Of a DNA stretch of 53,927 nt, positions 31,647-42,719 are shown one piece after another. Below the pieces are notes generated by a model that ran no database searches, had not been told where the DNA came from, and saw only the letters and a program-made list of their open reading frames with translations. Every line of letters starts with the position of its first letter. Positions within the stretch are counted from its first letter, which is position 1. Source of the DNA: Zygnema cylindricum (taxonomy: Eukaryota > Streptophyta > Zygnematophyceae > Zygnematales > Zygnemataceae); assembly GCA_037447655.1 (NCBI GenBank), contig JBBHKE010002840.1, positions 1-53,927 of the forward strand, in the 5' to 3' direction. A program made the position numbers and the translations under genes.

Positions 31647-31860
31647 TCAACCAAGAAGAGAGAATGCTACACGAAGATCAAATCGATCTTGATGACGAAA
31701 TGCTAAGTCACGCATTTCGGTATCATAAAGCATACGAAAATGCGATAAAGACAAGGTGTCTTTCATTCCCGAAAAGCAAAAATGCATCTTCCCCATGCCC
31801 CCCTCTGAAGAGGAAGCCATGTCTTCAAAGGAAAAATGCGCCGGTGGTTTCAAATTTGGA
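31647..31860 (-). pseudogene. Ty3 Gag segment split by copia element 2 (downstream half)
   Basis: The minus-strand frame (PNLKPPAHFSFEDMASSSEG, ending at a stop at 31,647) continues LRFQFPIS of the 37,349 segment once the copia element and one target copy are removed. A stop and shift separate it from the main Gag frame. Confidence 0.65.
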
Positions 31861-31865
31861 CTAAT

Positions 31866-32548
31866 TGTTGAATGTCATGGGTATTAAGACTCGGCTGTGA
31901 TCCACTCCCACTAGGAGTCACACTTGCACCAGCAGGAGCAGGTGGAGCACTAGGGCTAATACGAGGACTTGCAATAGGAGCTGAGCCATTATCAGACATG
32001 TTAGCGAAAACAAACCGAAAGAGAAATGCCTAAAGACTAGATCTATAGTGTAAGATATGTTACTCCAAACAAAAGAGGTCTTTGAACCAAACAAACATGT
32101 ACTACAAGCAAATTAGAGACAATAGAGCATAAAACACCTTAAACTGCACTCAGTGCTCTCATTTCCTTGACTCTTGTGTAGAATGTACATTATGTATAGA
32201 ATTAATCAATCCTAATTGAACTAAATACTCAAAAGATCTAGAAAACATCTAAAATATCTAGAAAACATCAAAAACGTATGTACAAGGTTCACCTAAATAT
32301 CTACTGACAAAAATCTAAGTACTTGGACCAAAATTGTCAAGTAAAAATATCTAGACCCTAAAAATCCGGGAGATATGTTTCACGTCTACATTCATAGGCG
32401 TCCGTACACACTAATTTACTTAAAGATAACGATTCAGGAAGATACTAAAAATCCACTCTAAATATAGCTAATTTTGAACAGTTGGTGGTCCAAAAATATT
32501 CTAAGTCTTAGACTCAAATTCTTAAGGCTTACTAAAGCTTACTTTTCA
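31866..32548 (-). mobile_element. 3' LTR of copia element 2
   Basis: 683 bases, bounded (minus strand) by TTGAAAAG and TTCAACA. It matches 36,677-37,340, which lacks 19 bases present here near 32,443. ACTAAT at 31,860-31,865 and 37,343-37,348 is the likely target duplication. The gag start and about 45 codons lie within it. Confidence 0.85.
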
Positions 32549-32573
32549 ATACTCCCCTTAAGCTTTAGAAGAC

Positions 32574-35500
32574 TTACTCACTTAGACCACATGCTTTTCT
32601 GCAGTACTCCAATTTAGGATACGGAAGGGCTTTTGTCAACATGTCCGCAACCATTTTCTCATCAGGCAAATAGCAAAGTTTGACAACTTTTGCAAATACT
32701 TTCTCTCGTACCAAATGTAGCCGAATGTCCATATGCTTACTCTTAAAATGGTGACTTGGGTTTGTAGCCACAGAAATGGCTGCCTGATTGTCGCACCACA
32801 TTATTTGTGTCCCGTGTTGTGTAAAACCCAATTCTTGAAGAAATGCCTTAATCCATAGCAGCTCTTTCAAGGCTGCGCTCCCAGCCATGTATTCGGCTTC
32901 CATAGTAGATTGAGCCGTGACTTTTTGAAGGTTACTACTCCAACTACAAGTTCCACTTCCAATCTGAATGACATACCCAGTTGTAGACTTCCTACTAGGC
33001 ACATCACCATAGCTAGCATCACTCCAAGTATTAATGCTAACCTTGTCCCCTCCCAAAGTAAGCCAAAGATTTCTAGTACCAACAAGATACCTTAAAACCC
33101 TTTTTGCTGCCTCCCAATCTCTCTTTCGTGGATTTTGTAGACTTCTGCTCAATACACCTACAGCTGCAGCAATATCGGGCCTAGTGCAATTCATGAAGTA
33201 AATCAGACTTCCTACTACTTGTTTGTAAGGTACTAAGGACATAAATTTTCGCTCTTCTGGACTAAGTTCCTTATCTATTAGGACTCCAAACTCATGCTCC
33301 ATTCCTTCAAGTTTTTGCTTATACTCCATAGGAGTTGCACAACCTTTGGCATCAGCCAAGCCAAATTTTTCCAACATGTTTCCTATCGCTTCTTTTTGAG
33401 TTAGCCTAATTATTTTCTTTTCTCTATCTCTTTCAACTTGTATTCCAAGGATATATTTTGCCTCCCCCAAATCCTTCATTTCAAATTGTGAATTAAGAGC
33501 CTGTTTTACTCTAGCAATTCCTTCTTTGTTCCTACTTATTACCAGCACATCATCAACATACACAGCAATGAATATCACCTCATCAGGATTATCACCACAC
33601 ATCACATATACTGAATGATCTGAGCTAATTCTAGTAAATCCTAATCCTATCAAGAACTCATTTAACTTTCGGTTCCATTGCCTAAGGGCCTGTTTTAGGC
33701 CATACAAAATTTTAAAAGTCTGCACACAAGAATTTCTTTTCCTGCTTCCTCATAACCCTCAGGCTGCTTCATGTAAATAACCAAATCTAAATCACCATGC
33801 AAAAAGGCAGTTTTGACATCCATTTGGTGAATGTCAAAATCCTCTATGGCAGCTAATGTAAGTAAGATGCGGACAGATGGAAACCTTACAACCGGTGAAA
33901 ATGTTTCTTCATAATCTATCCCCTCCTTTTGATTATATCCCTTAGGAACCAAGCGAGCCTTATACCTGTGTATGGTATTATCTGGGTTCAATTTTAATTT
34001 AAACACCCATTTACTTCCAATAGCCTTTCTTCTTGGAGGAAGTATCACCAGATCCCATGTTTGGGCATCCATGATGGACTTCATTTCTTCATTGACTGCT
34101 TCCACCCAGTGTTCCCTTTCATTACTCGAAAAAGCTTCCGTCAACGTTAGAGGCTCTTCTAAGTGTGCTGAGTGAGCAAAGGCTGCATTTTCTCCCCTGA
34201 GTCGTGCACTTTGCCTAACTCCACCTGGAAATTCTGTCGCTGGTATAGATGGTTGGGTCCTCCTCCTCGATACATGTGATTCTTCTTGTGATTCAGTTTC
34301 GGCTTGAGGTAGAGGAGAGTCTGCAACCCTTTCTGGCATAACACTTTCTGTTTCTGGTGGAGAAGATGATTGCAAGTCACTTTGAGTTGATGTAGATGAA
34401 TTTTCTACATTTTTCTTGAAAAAAATAGGATTTTCCTCTAATAAGATATAATCAACACTTCTATCTTTCTTTTCATATGTACGCTGACTAAATACATCCA
34501 CTCTTTTTCCCTCATCCTTCACTATGATTATTCTGGCTACCACGACTATATTTCTCTTAATGTCATATACTTTATAACCCTTAGCATGATCATCATACCC
34601 TAGAAATATACCTGGTATGCCTTTTGGCTCTAATTTCCATTTTTGTGGATCATTATCTAGCATAAATATCTTACTTCCAAAAACTTTGAAGTAACTTACA
34701 TCTGGATTTTGTCCTGTCCACATTTCGTAAGGAGTTTTATCTTTTACTGCCCTTGTTTCTAGCCTGTTTCTCACATAAGCTGCACAATTCATAGCCTCTG
34801 CCCAAAATTTGTAATCTATGTCCATATCAGCCATCATTGTCATAACACACTCTCGTAAAGTCATTTTCATCCTCTCAGAAACACCGTTTTGTTCCGGAGA
34901 AAAAAGAACAGTTAGTTGACGTGAAATTCCATGCAATTTTAGGAATTCTGCAAATTCATTTGAAATGTACTCCCCTCCATTATCAGATCTGAATCCTCCT
35001 ATCTTTCTCTCATGCAGATTTTCAACCCAAGCCTTATACTCTTTAAATTTTGAAAAAACTTCATCCTTACTCTTCAAAAAATAAACTGTAGTAAATCTAC
35101 TATAATCATCAGTAAAGGTAAGCATAAACTTAGAACCTCCCACAGATGGATACCTAGATGGCCCCCATACATCTGAATAAATTAGTTCTAGCACCCTTCT
35201 ACTTCTATGATCAGTTTGCGAAGGGAAAGGCAACTTATGAATTTTTCCCATTGCACAACCATCACATACATTTGATGCTGGTTTTTGACTAATTTTTACA
35301 CCTTCCACCATTTTTTGATTTACCATCTTTTCTAATCTATCATAATTCACATGTCCTAAACGTTTATGCCATAAATCAGAATCACTGATTACACTTGAGT
35401 ACATAACATCATTATCGTTATCATTTGCAAGACTCAACCGATACAAATTGTTTCCTCCAGCAAATCCCTCTGCAACTATTTTCCCATTCTTACTCACTGT

Positions 35501-36810
35501 TTTCTTTCCATTCTCAGATATAGTTCTAAAACCTTTCTTTTCTACCACTGACGTAGAGAAAAAGTTTCTTTTAAAAGTTGGGACATGCAACACATCTTCC
35601 AAGACCCTTTTCACAGGATTTCCCTCTACATTCAACATAAGTGACACCCTCCCCTTTGCTTTCGACTCAACAAACGTATCATCACTAAAATAAATTTTGA
35701 TGGGTGAAATAGATTGAATACTCTCAAATAGATGGCGATTGCGGCACATGTGGGCAGATGCGCCGGAGTCCATAATCCATTCGTCTTCCTCCACGCCTTC
35801 CGTTGCTTGTGCCATCGCAAAGTATTTCTTTTCACTGTTGTCGAGAAAGCTGCTCACGTCCTCCTCCTTAAGTTCGTTGAAGAGAGCATTTGGGCGACCA
35901 CCTGATTGAGAATGAACCCGGCTTTCGTCCCATCCAGAGCGAAAATTTCCTGTGGCTTTCGCTCTCTTGTATGCATTACACATTCTTAACACATGCCCTT
36001 TTTCATCACAGTAATAGCATGTCAAAGTTGACCTTCTAAGACCACTACCTCTACCACTGTCACTGCCAATCTTAGAATCCGAAAACTGGTTAGCTAGTGC
36101 TTGAACAGAATTACTACTACCTCTTTGTGACATTTGGTTAGCTTCTTCACTCAAAATAAGTTGAATTGCTAATGCTATGTTCCATTGACGTTGTGGGATA
36201 GCCCTAATCCTATCCATGGCTCCCTTATATTCATCGGGCAAAGTTCTCATCAACAACATAGCCTGCTGAGGTGGTGAAAAGTCCCCACCTCACTAGTACT
36301 CTGAAGAAACAACCTTTTTATAGAATGACAATGATCTGACATACTACCTCCATAATACTTAAATTCAAAAATTTGAGTGGCTATGTTAGTCTGGACGGTA
36401 ACATCAAGTTGAACATACATAGCACATACACTAAACCAAACATCAAATGCTTTCTTCATCTCAAGATACGACATTACCAAATCTTTTGTCATAGACTGCT
36501 TCAAGACGTTGAGGCAATGGAGATTCTTCTTTCTCCAATCCGGCGCAGTCACATCCGCTGTTCCTTCCACAATGGGTGACAAGTCCCTCTCCTCGAAATA
36601 TGAGCTCAACATATCTTCCCAGTATAAGTAGTCATTTCCGTCAAAAATAGGCAATTTGGGCGGTGGGACCATAACCTGTTGAAGGTCATGGGCATTAAGA
36701 CTCGACTGTGATCCACTCCCACTAGGAGTCACACTTGCACCAGCAGGAGCAGGTGGAGCACTAGGGCTAATAGGAGCACTTGCAATAGGAGCTGAGCCAT
36801 TATCAGACAT
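32574..36810 (-). pseudogene. Ty1/copia gag-pol of element 2, nearly intact with two frameshifts
   Basis: Three frames cover the whole polyprotein: 36,810-36,250, 36,259-33,695 and 33,725-32,574. Domains: gag (PPPKLPIFDGNDYLYWEDML); zinc knuckle CYYCDEKGHVLRMC; protease WIMDSGASAHMC; integrase LWHKRLGHVNYDRL, CDGCAMGK, YSDVWGPSR, FTDDYSR, DNGGEY and PEQNGVSERM; reverse transcriptase WVFKLKLNPDNT, QMDVKTAFLHGDL, YGLKQALRQW and VAVYVDDVLV with the catalytic DD; RNase H TWSDASYGD, AQSTMEAEYMA and WCDNQAAISVATNPSHHFKS. Shifts lie near 36,255 and 33,700. It is the youngest-looking element in the window. Confidence 0.94.
36662..36676 (-). promoter_or_regulatory. Primer-binding site of copia element 2 (half-tRNA type)
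   Basis: GGTTATGGTCCCACC, immediately after the LTR, resembles the binding site of Drosophila copia, which pairs with the anticodon stem-loop of initiator tRNA-Met. Element 1 has GGTCACGGGCCCGCC at the same place (22,269). Both also encode Gag residues. Confidence 0.6.
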
Positions 36811-37340
36811 GTTAGCGGAAGCAAACCCAAAGAGAAATGCCTAAAAGACTAGATCTATAGTGTAAGATATGTTACTTCAAACAAAAGAGGTCTTTCAACC
36901 AAACAAACATGTACTACAAGCAAATTAGAGACAATAGAGCATAAAACACCTTAAACTGCACTCAATGCTCTCATTTCCTTAACTCTTGTGTAGAATGTAC
37001 ATTATGTATAGAATTAATCAATCCTAATTGAACTAAATTCTCAAAAGATCTAGAAAACATCTAGAATATCTAGAAAACATCAAAAACGTATGTACAAGGT
37101 TCACCTAAATATCTACTGACAAAAATCAAAGTACTAGGACCAAAATTGTCAAGTAAAAATATCTAGACCCTAAAAATCCGAGAGATATGTTTCACGTCTA
37201 CATTCATAGGCGTCTGTACACACTAATTTACTTAAAGATAACGATTCAGGAAGATATAGCTAATGTTTAACAGTTGGTGGTCCAAAAATATTCTAAGTCT
37301 TAGACTCGAATTCTTAAGGCTTACTAAAGCTTAATTTTCA
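36677..37340 (-). mobile_element. 5' LTR of copia element 2
   Basis: 664 bases. On the minus strand it ends CATGACCTTCAACA, directly followed by GGTTATGGTCCCACC, the probable primer-binding site. The gag ATG at 36,810 is inside the LTR. Confidence 0.85.
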
Positions 37341-37348
37341 AAACTAAT

Positions 37349-37633
37349 CGGAAACTGAAATCTGAGAGGGTGAGAATAGATTTCTTCTGAGAAGTCTCTT
37401 TCGGTTCTATCTAGGTCTGACCTAGAGGAAACCGATGATAATGAGGAAACCGATGATAATGAGGAGACTGTGGTCAATACTGACCGAACTGACGGAGATC
37501 TAGGGGCCGCAACCAAAACAGGTGCGTCCGTAGACTCGTGTAAACTAGAAAGATCTAACTGCGGTGGACGGAAAACTATCCCGCCGCGGGTAGATCCGGA
37601 TGGATAATGTAAGTTATCCCAATCCGTGGGCAT
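37349..37633 (-). pseudogene. Ty3 Gag N-terminal segment (upstream half, split by copia 2)
   Basis: The frame starts MPTDWDNLHYPSGSTRGG, has a Ser-rich linker (SSLSSVSSLSSVSSRSDLD) and ends ...HPLRFQFPI at the copia boundary. Removing the copia element continues it at 31,860. ATG 37,633 is taken as the Gag start. Confidence 0.65.
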
Positions 37634-39258
37634 ACACGAAGAGAAAACCCTCGAGTATGACTGGAAATTTCGGAACGACCTAACCGAGGTGCGTCAAATG
37701 ACAGGTCAATCCACACAAAACAAGTGAACACACGAAGGCTCTAGCAAGACGCGGTGGTCAGATCTAGCAAAAAGCCGAAATACCAAAACCTCTACCCTGC
37801 AAACAATGGGGCAAGGCCGAAGGGCCAGATTTATAAAAACAAACAGAGAAACTATCTCGGCACCTTTCGGTGCAGATCTACAGCGGCACAGATAAAACAG
37901 TGCCACAAACGACAAGATCTATGAAAGAAAATCCAATCCAGACAGTGACAGGGAAACTCAAGGCCACTCACGGCTAGATAGCATGCAAAGAAAGCAAGGA
38001 AAATGCAAATGCTCAAAAAGAAAGGTTTGTAATAGAACCAATCCACACCGATTTCTCTACACTATTGTCCACACTATATCGTGACGCTCCTGCACCCATA
38101 GGGCATCGAAATACTTACAAACACCTTTAATACTCTGGTGAATACTAAAAGTGAACCGGACTTGGTCGAGGCAAGTCGGATTTTGCAGAGTCCTTGGGCT
38201 CCAGTACTAAATAATCGTGCCCAAAACCACCACCAAACAACAAAGAAGTAAGTATCCTGCTAGGGTATGCGTATCATCGCTATGCCACGCTATACCCAAC
38301 TATAAAGTAATGATAATTTTAGGTTATAATTCGTGCAACCCTATTATATTTAATAAATATTTTGTTTTTCTAGGTTTTCTGAATGATTAAGTTTGGTAGA
38401 AAGAGATGAAAGAAAATATCAAATCTAACACAAAACAAACATCCACTAGATAGCAAACAAAGTGGCAACAAGGAAAAAAAGATAATGAATATAGAGAAAA
38501 CTTCAAAATAAAACACAAAGTACGGTAGAATTAGGCAATCGGTTTCCCAAACCCTAATTCCACGCTGCAAAAATCAAAAATCTTCGACCAAGGAAGGGTA
38601 ATATGCTGACCTAGGGTGAGGAATTCCAAAAATTAAACCCTAAATTCGCCCAAACCCTAAATCTGCGGCCCAAACCCTAAATCTGCAGCCAAACCCTAAT
38701 TATGCAGATTAACCCTAAAAATCTGACACAAAACCAGACCTAAATCTGCAGACTAGAAATGGAGAGCCAACAAGATAGGAGGCAAGGATCAAAAGAAAGA
38801 GAGAAGAAAGCAAAAAAAAACAAAAACAAAATGTGTTTTTTTTTTCTAAATAAAATTTGTAAATTTAAATATTTTTATAATATTTTTTTTTCCAAGACAA
38901 AAGTGAAAGCAAAAGCAAAAATGGAGAGAAAGTAGGGGAAAAACTCGTAGAAAGATAAATCCGGATAAAAAGGTAAAACCAAATCAAAAATAGGTGGAAG
39001 AAAATTTAGAAATGAAAAGATGGATTTTATATTGAAAATAATGTAATTTTTATTTTTATTTTCTTTAGATTTTTGTTCTCACACCAAACTGAGAAGCAAA
39101 ACTGAAAATGAAAGATAAAGTGGATGGAAAATGGAAAAACAAAAACAAGAATAAAAACTGAATATGAAAAGTAATATTTTTTTTTATGAAATAAAATTAT
39201 ATTTTTAATAATTTATTTAAAAAAAAATAGACTTTTAGAAAATGTGATTTTGAAAAGT
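37634..39258 (-). repeat. Inner Ty3 leader region, non-coding
   Basis: About 1.6 kb between the LTR module and gag. It holds several ACCCTAA words at 38,625-38,720 and A-rich repeats at 38,800-39,250. No coding signal is seen. The part at 38,735-38,850 matches the leader at 19,550-19,745. Confidence 0.5.
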
Positions 39259-40411
39259 GTAGCTTTTGGACAAGAATGCTAAGCCAGGAGGTAGCCACTA
39301 GGCTCTCTGGTCTTTATCACATTCCCTACAAGAGTTATCCCGTTACGACAGCAAAGCAAGAAATATTCCAACCGGAACAAGGGAAAATCCAATTCCGATC
39401 AAAAATACACTCCTTCCAAGCCAACCGAAATACATACAAGACACAAACACACAACCAAACCGTCAAGCTGCCCGAGGAAGGCACAGCAAGGTCCAGATGT
39501 GCTCCCCCACGATCTCCAATTCCACACTTCCACCAAAAGACAAACTTTGGAGGGAAACCTTCCGGACGTGGCCTTAGGCCGTGTGGATTAAAACCGAGGG
39601 CAAAAAAACAAGGAGAATAGTCTTACTCTATCTAACCTCTACGGCTAGCTAGCAAGGAGAAAAAAGACACGTGGGCAATCGGTGTGAGAGAGAGCAAGAG
39701 AAAAGCTCCGCTGCCAAGAGAACATTCTTGTCCAAAAGCTAAATTCTCTAAGTCTGAGAATTAGGCTAAGTAAGAGCTACGCTAGGCCTAAGCAAAATTA
39801 GCCTACGTCTAGTCTACTTTACATGCATGAAACTACTTAAGATGTTGGCCAATAGGCAGCCAACATAGTCTGTCGTACGCCTGACAAAATCCACCGTTCG
39901 AGGGTAAAAACCCTCCCTAACTATATGTGCGCGCGGACCTACATGGGTTCGCGACTTAAATAAATAAATAAATGGTGTACCGAAGCGTCGCCCGAAACCG
40001 CGATTCGCCTCCAAACGATACTCCACGTCCATACTTCGAAATCGTAGTACTTACGCACGAAATAGAAGGTATCCCACGAAATACTCCAAAAGTGTGTACT
40101 TGCGCACGAAACGAAACATCTACCACGAAATTAGTACGTTTCAACGCAACATATAAATAGATGAACTGGCGTGAAATCGCATGTGCGAACGAAAATTATG
40201 CACGCGTGCCAAAATCGTGCGTGCATGCATAAAACAGCGCGTGCATGCATAAAACCGCGCGCGCGTGCCTTAAATTGCGCGTGCATACAAAATACCGCGC
40301 GTGCGTGCAGAATACCGCGCGTGCGTGAGAAATACCGCGCGTGCGTGAGGAATACTGCGCGTGCGTGCATGATAACGTGCGCGCGAGCAGCCGACACGAT
40401 GCGGCATGACA
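39259..40411 (-). repeat. Ty3 LTR-derived long module (M1), fourth copy and right boundary of nested insertion
   Basis: It ends GCGGCATGACA at 40,411, followed by the target copy TTCG. It is nearly identical to 28,041-29,205 but begins AGCTTTTGGACAAGAATG instead of a C-tract. An inverted copy of that motif (CATTCTTGTCCAAAAGCT) is at 39,723-39,740. GC-rich repeats occupy 40,170-40,400. Confidence 0.75.
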
Positions 40412-40712
40412 TTCGAGCAATAGGAAACGGGTCCGCAAGATCCACGGACAAGCGATAAAACAATCCCTTTATGGGCAATGGCTGGAGAGTCACCTGCCGA
40501 TTAGAGAAAGAGGTGCGTAACCGATCACATGTGACGCATTTGTGGAGAACGGCCAACAAATCTGCCTGCATTCCGAACCAACAATAGCGTGCATGTACAA
40601 GGATTAATATGCGCTTGGTCCCGTAATGTCCGAGCTCGGTATGTATTTGCTCAATTAAAGACAAGCGCTCCCTTGGTCGAGGGACATACCGATGACTGCC
40701 GTCCGCCAACAA
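40412..40712 (-). pseudogene. Ty3/gypsy integrase zinc-binding part (outer element)
   Basis: The frame contains IHTELGHYGTKRILILVHAR and HKCVTCDRLR, the H-H-C-C zinc domain, then FYRLSVDLADPFPIAR leading into the catalytic core at 27,843. The element between the two is an insertion. Confidence 0.82.
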
Positions 40713-40959
40713 CCGAACTAAAGATCCGCAGAGCTATAGATAATTTTTGGCTCGCTTCTTTACTCGGTCCTCTTCGTCAGCGTTGATTCCCGATCAAAAG
40801 GTTTGAGAAGATAAAAATAGGATGAGGGGCCCGTCTCGCCACGGATCTGCAACCGGACAAGAATTCGGTATGGAAGCTTAACAATGTGTGAGGCAGGCAC
40901 TAGCCAATAGGGACGGTACCTGGACGAGAATTCGGTATGGAAGCTTAACAATGTGTGAG

Positions 40960-41470
40960 GTAGGCACTAGCGAATAGGGACGGTACCTCTTCGTCATCCA
41001 AATCCTGCTAGACTCCATTGTCTGTGGTTTGTGGCAAAGGATTTCGGGAGATTTCGTCAACGTTGAGACTGAGCAAACGCGGACGGTGAATGATTTCAAC
41101 GTCGTATTCTTGCAAAATTAGGGCCCATTGGGCGAGCTTTCTGGAAAGCTTGTTGTTCGTCATCAACCAATGGAGGGGTTAATGGTCAGTTAGGAGTGTA
41201 GATGGCTTGTCGTAAAGATAATGTCGGAAATAGACGATACCCCATATCGCAGCGAGACATTCACCCTCCTAACTACTATAATTGGATTCAACCCGATTAT
41301 TGCTTCGGCTCGCATATACAACTACGTACTCCTCTCCGTTCAACTCCCTTTGTGTAAGAATAGCCGTGATGCCTAGCTTTCCGAAATCAGTTTGTAAGCA
41401 AAATAGAAGCTTGTGATTAGGAGGTCGAAAAATGGGAGCACTTGAAAGGGCGGTCTTCAGTTTTTGAAAC
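40960..41470 (-). pseudogene. Ty3/gypsy RNase H domain (outer element)
   Basis: Across stops, the minus strand reads KLLFCLQTDFGKLGITAILT, VVYASRSNNRVESNYSS, EGECLAAIWGIVYFRHYLYD, TLLTDH, LHWLMTNNKLSRKLAQWALI and LQEYDVEIIHRPR. This is the standard RNase H plus connection region. The catalytic Asp/Glu positions are still visible. A roughly 65-base tandem duplication (GACGGTACCT...) at 40,860-40,985 lies at its 3' side. Confidence 0.78.
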
Positions 41471-42447
41471 GCTTCTACTTGGGCGGGTCCCTAAACAAAA
41501 GGCACTTCCTTCTTGACGAGGCCATTAAGGAGAGAAGCGATTGTACTAAAATTCGGTACGAATCGTCGGTAATAATTGGCTAGTCTAAGGAAAGCCCTCA
41601 AACTAGTGAGATCAATAGTAGCCGACAGCTCGGTAATTACACCTTTGCTTTGAGAGGATTGATGCCCTCGGCCGAGATAAAATGACCAAGGTAAGGCACT
41701 CCTTCGGCTCCAAAAGTACATTTGGCGGGGTGACATTTCAGGCCGACTTTCTTTAATTCCGTGAGGACCCATTTGATACGGCGAGCATGTTCCTCTACCG
41801 TAGCGGCAGCAATTATCAAGTCGTATGTATAACATCTCGCAAATTTGCATCCCCAAAGTACCGAATCCATGACTTTTTAGAACACGGCAGGGGCGTTTTT
41901 GAGTCCAAAAAGCATTAGTGCCCATTCCCATCTACCATCACTACCCCAAAAAGCCGTTTTATACAGATCTTTTTCTTCTATCTCGATTTGATTAAACCCT
42001 TGACGTAAGTCGAGAATACTGAAAAAATTTGGCTCCACCCACATGATCAAAGATTTCCTCCGGGAGAGGCATGGGGTGTCAATCTTGTACCGTCCGAGCG
42101 TTTAGCTCTCAGTAGTCTCCACACATCCTACGCTCCGTAAAGTTCCCCTCCAAATATTTATTTTTGGGCATGACGGTGGGAGCGGCGAAAGTAGATTCCG
42201 ACCGATATATGAGTCCGGCTTCTTCCAATTTAGCACATCGTTTGTCCACCATTTCCCATTCGGTTTCCGACAGGCGGTGTTTCGGCTTGAAGATAGGTTG
42301 ATCGTCTTCAAGATCAATCGACATTTTATATGTGGAATGACGTCCTAGATCATTCATCAAGAAAGCAAAAGCGTCTATGTGACGTAAAACTGTGTCACTA
42401 AGCAATTCATGTTCCAAAGGGGTCAATCTGGAACCGAATTTCCACAT
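41471..42447 (-). pseudogene. Ty3/gypsy reverse transcriptase (outer element), active site altered
   Basis: The first frame (42,447-42,109) has HSTYKMSIDLEDDQPIFKPK, RLSETEWEMVDKRCAKLEEA and PTVMPKNK, the RT fingers. The palm follows with CYTYDLIIAA where the family has C-Y-x-D-D-x-x-x. The first catalytic Asp of the YxDD box is Tyr here. VLTELKKVGLKCHPAKCTFG, VPYLGHFISAEGI and LRAFLRLANYYRRFVPNFST complete the palm and thumb. Frameshifts and the lost Asp make it non-functional. Confidence 0.85.
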
Positions 42448-42719
42448 GGGGCCTCCGGGCTTTTAATGGTCAAAGCTTCCATGGCTTGAGCAAACGCCAA
42501 TTGATTATCGGCAATGAGAGATTGGCCTAACTCATACGCTATTGGGGCTTGCAGAAAGAAATTCACCCAGTGGTGCCAGATAAGAGTCAAAAATGCAGCA
42601 GTCCAATGTGGTGTCGGACCGGAAAACGATGGAATTGTGAATTGAACGGCTGTATAGGCCGGAATTTCCAAAGACATATGACTAAGGTTGAGGAAATCGT
42701 AGAAAGAGATTTCCTTAAC

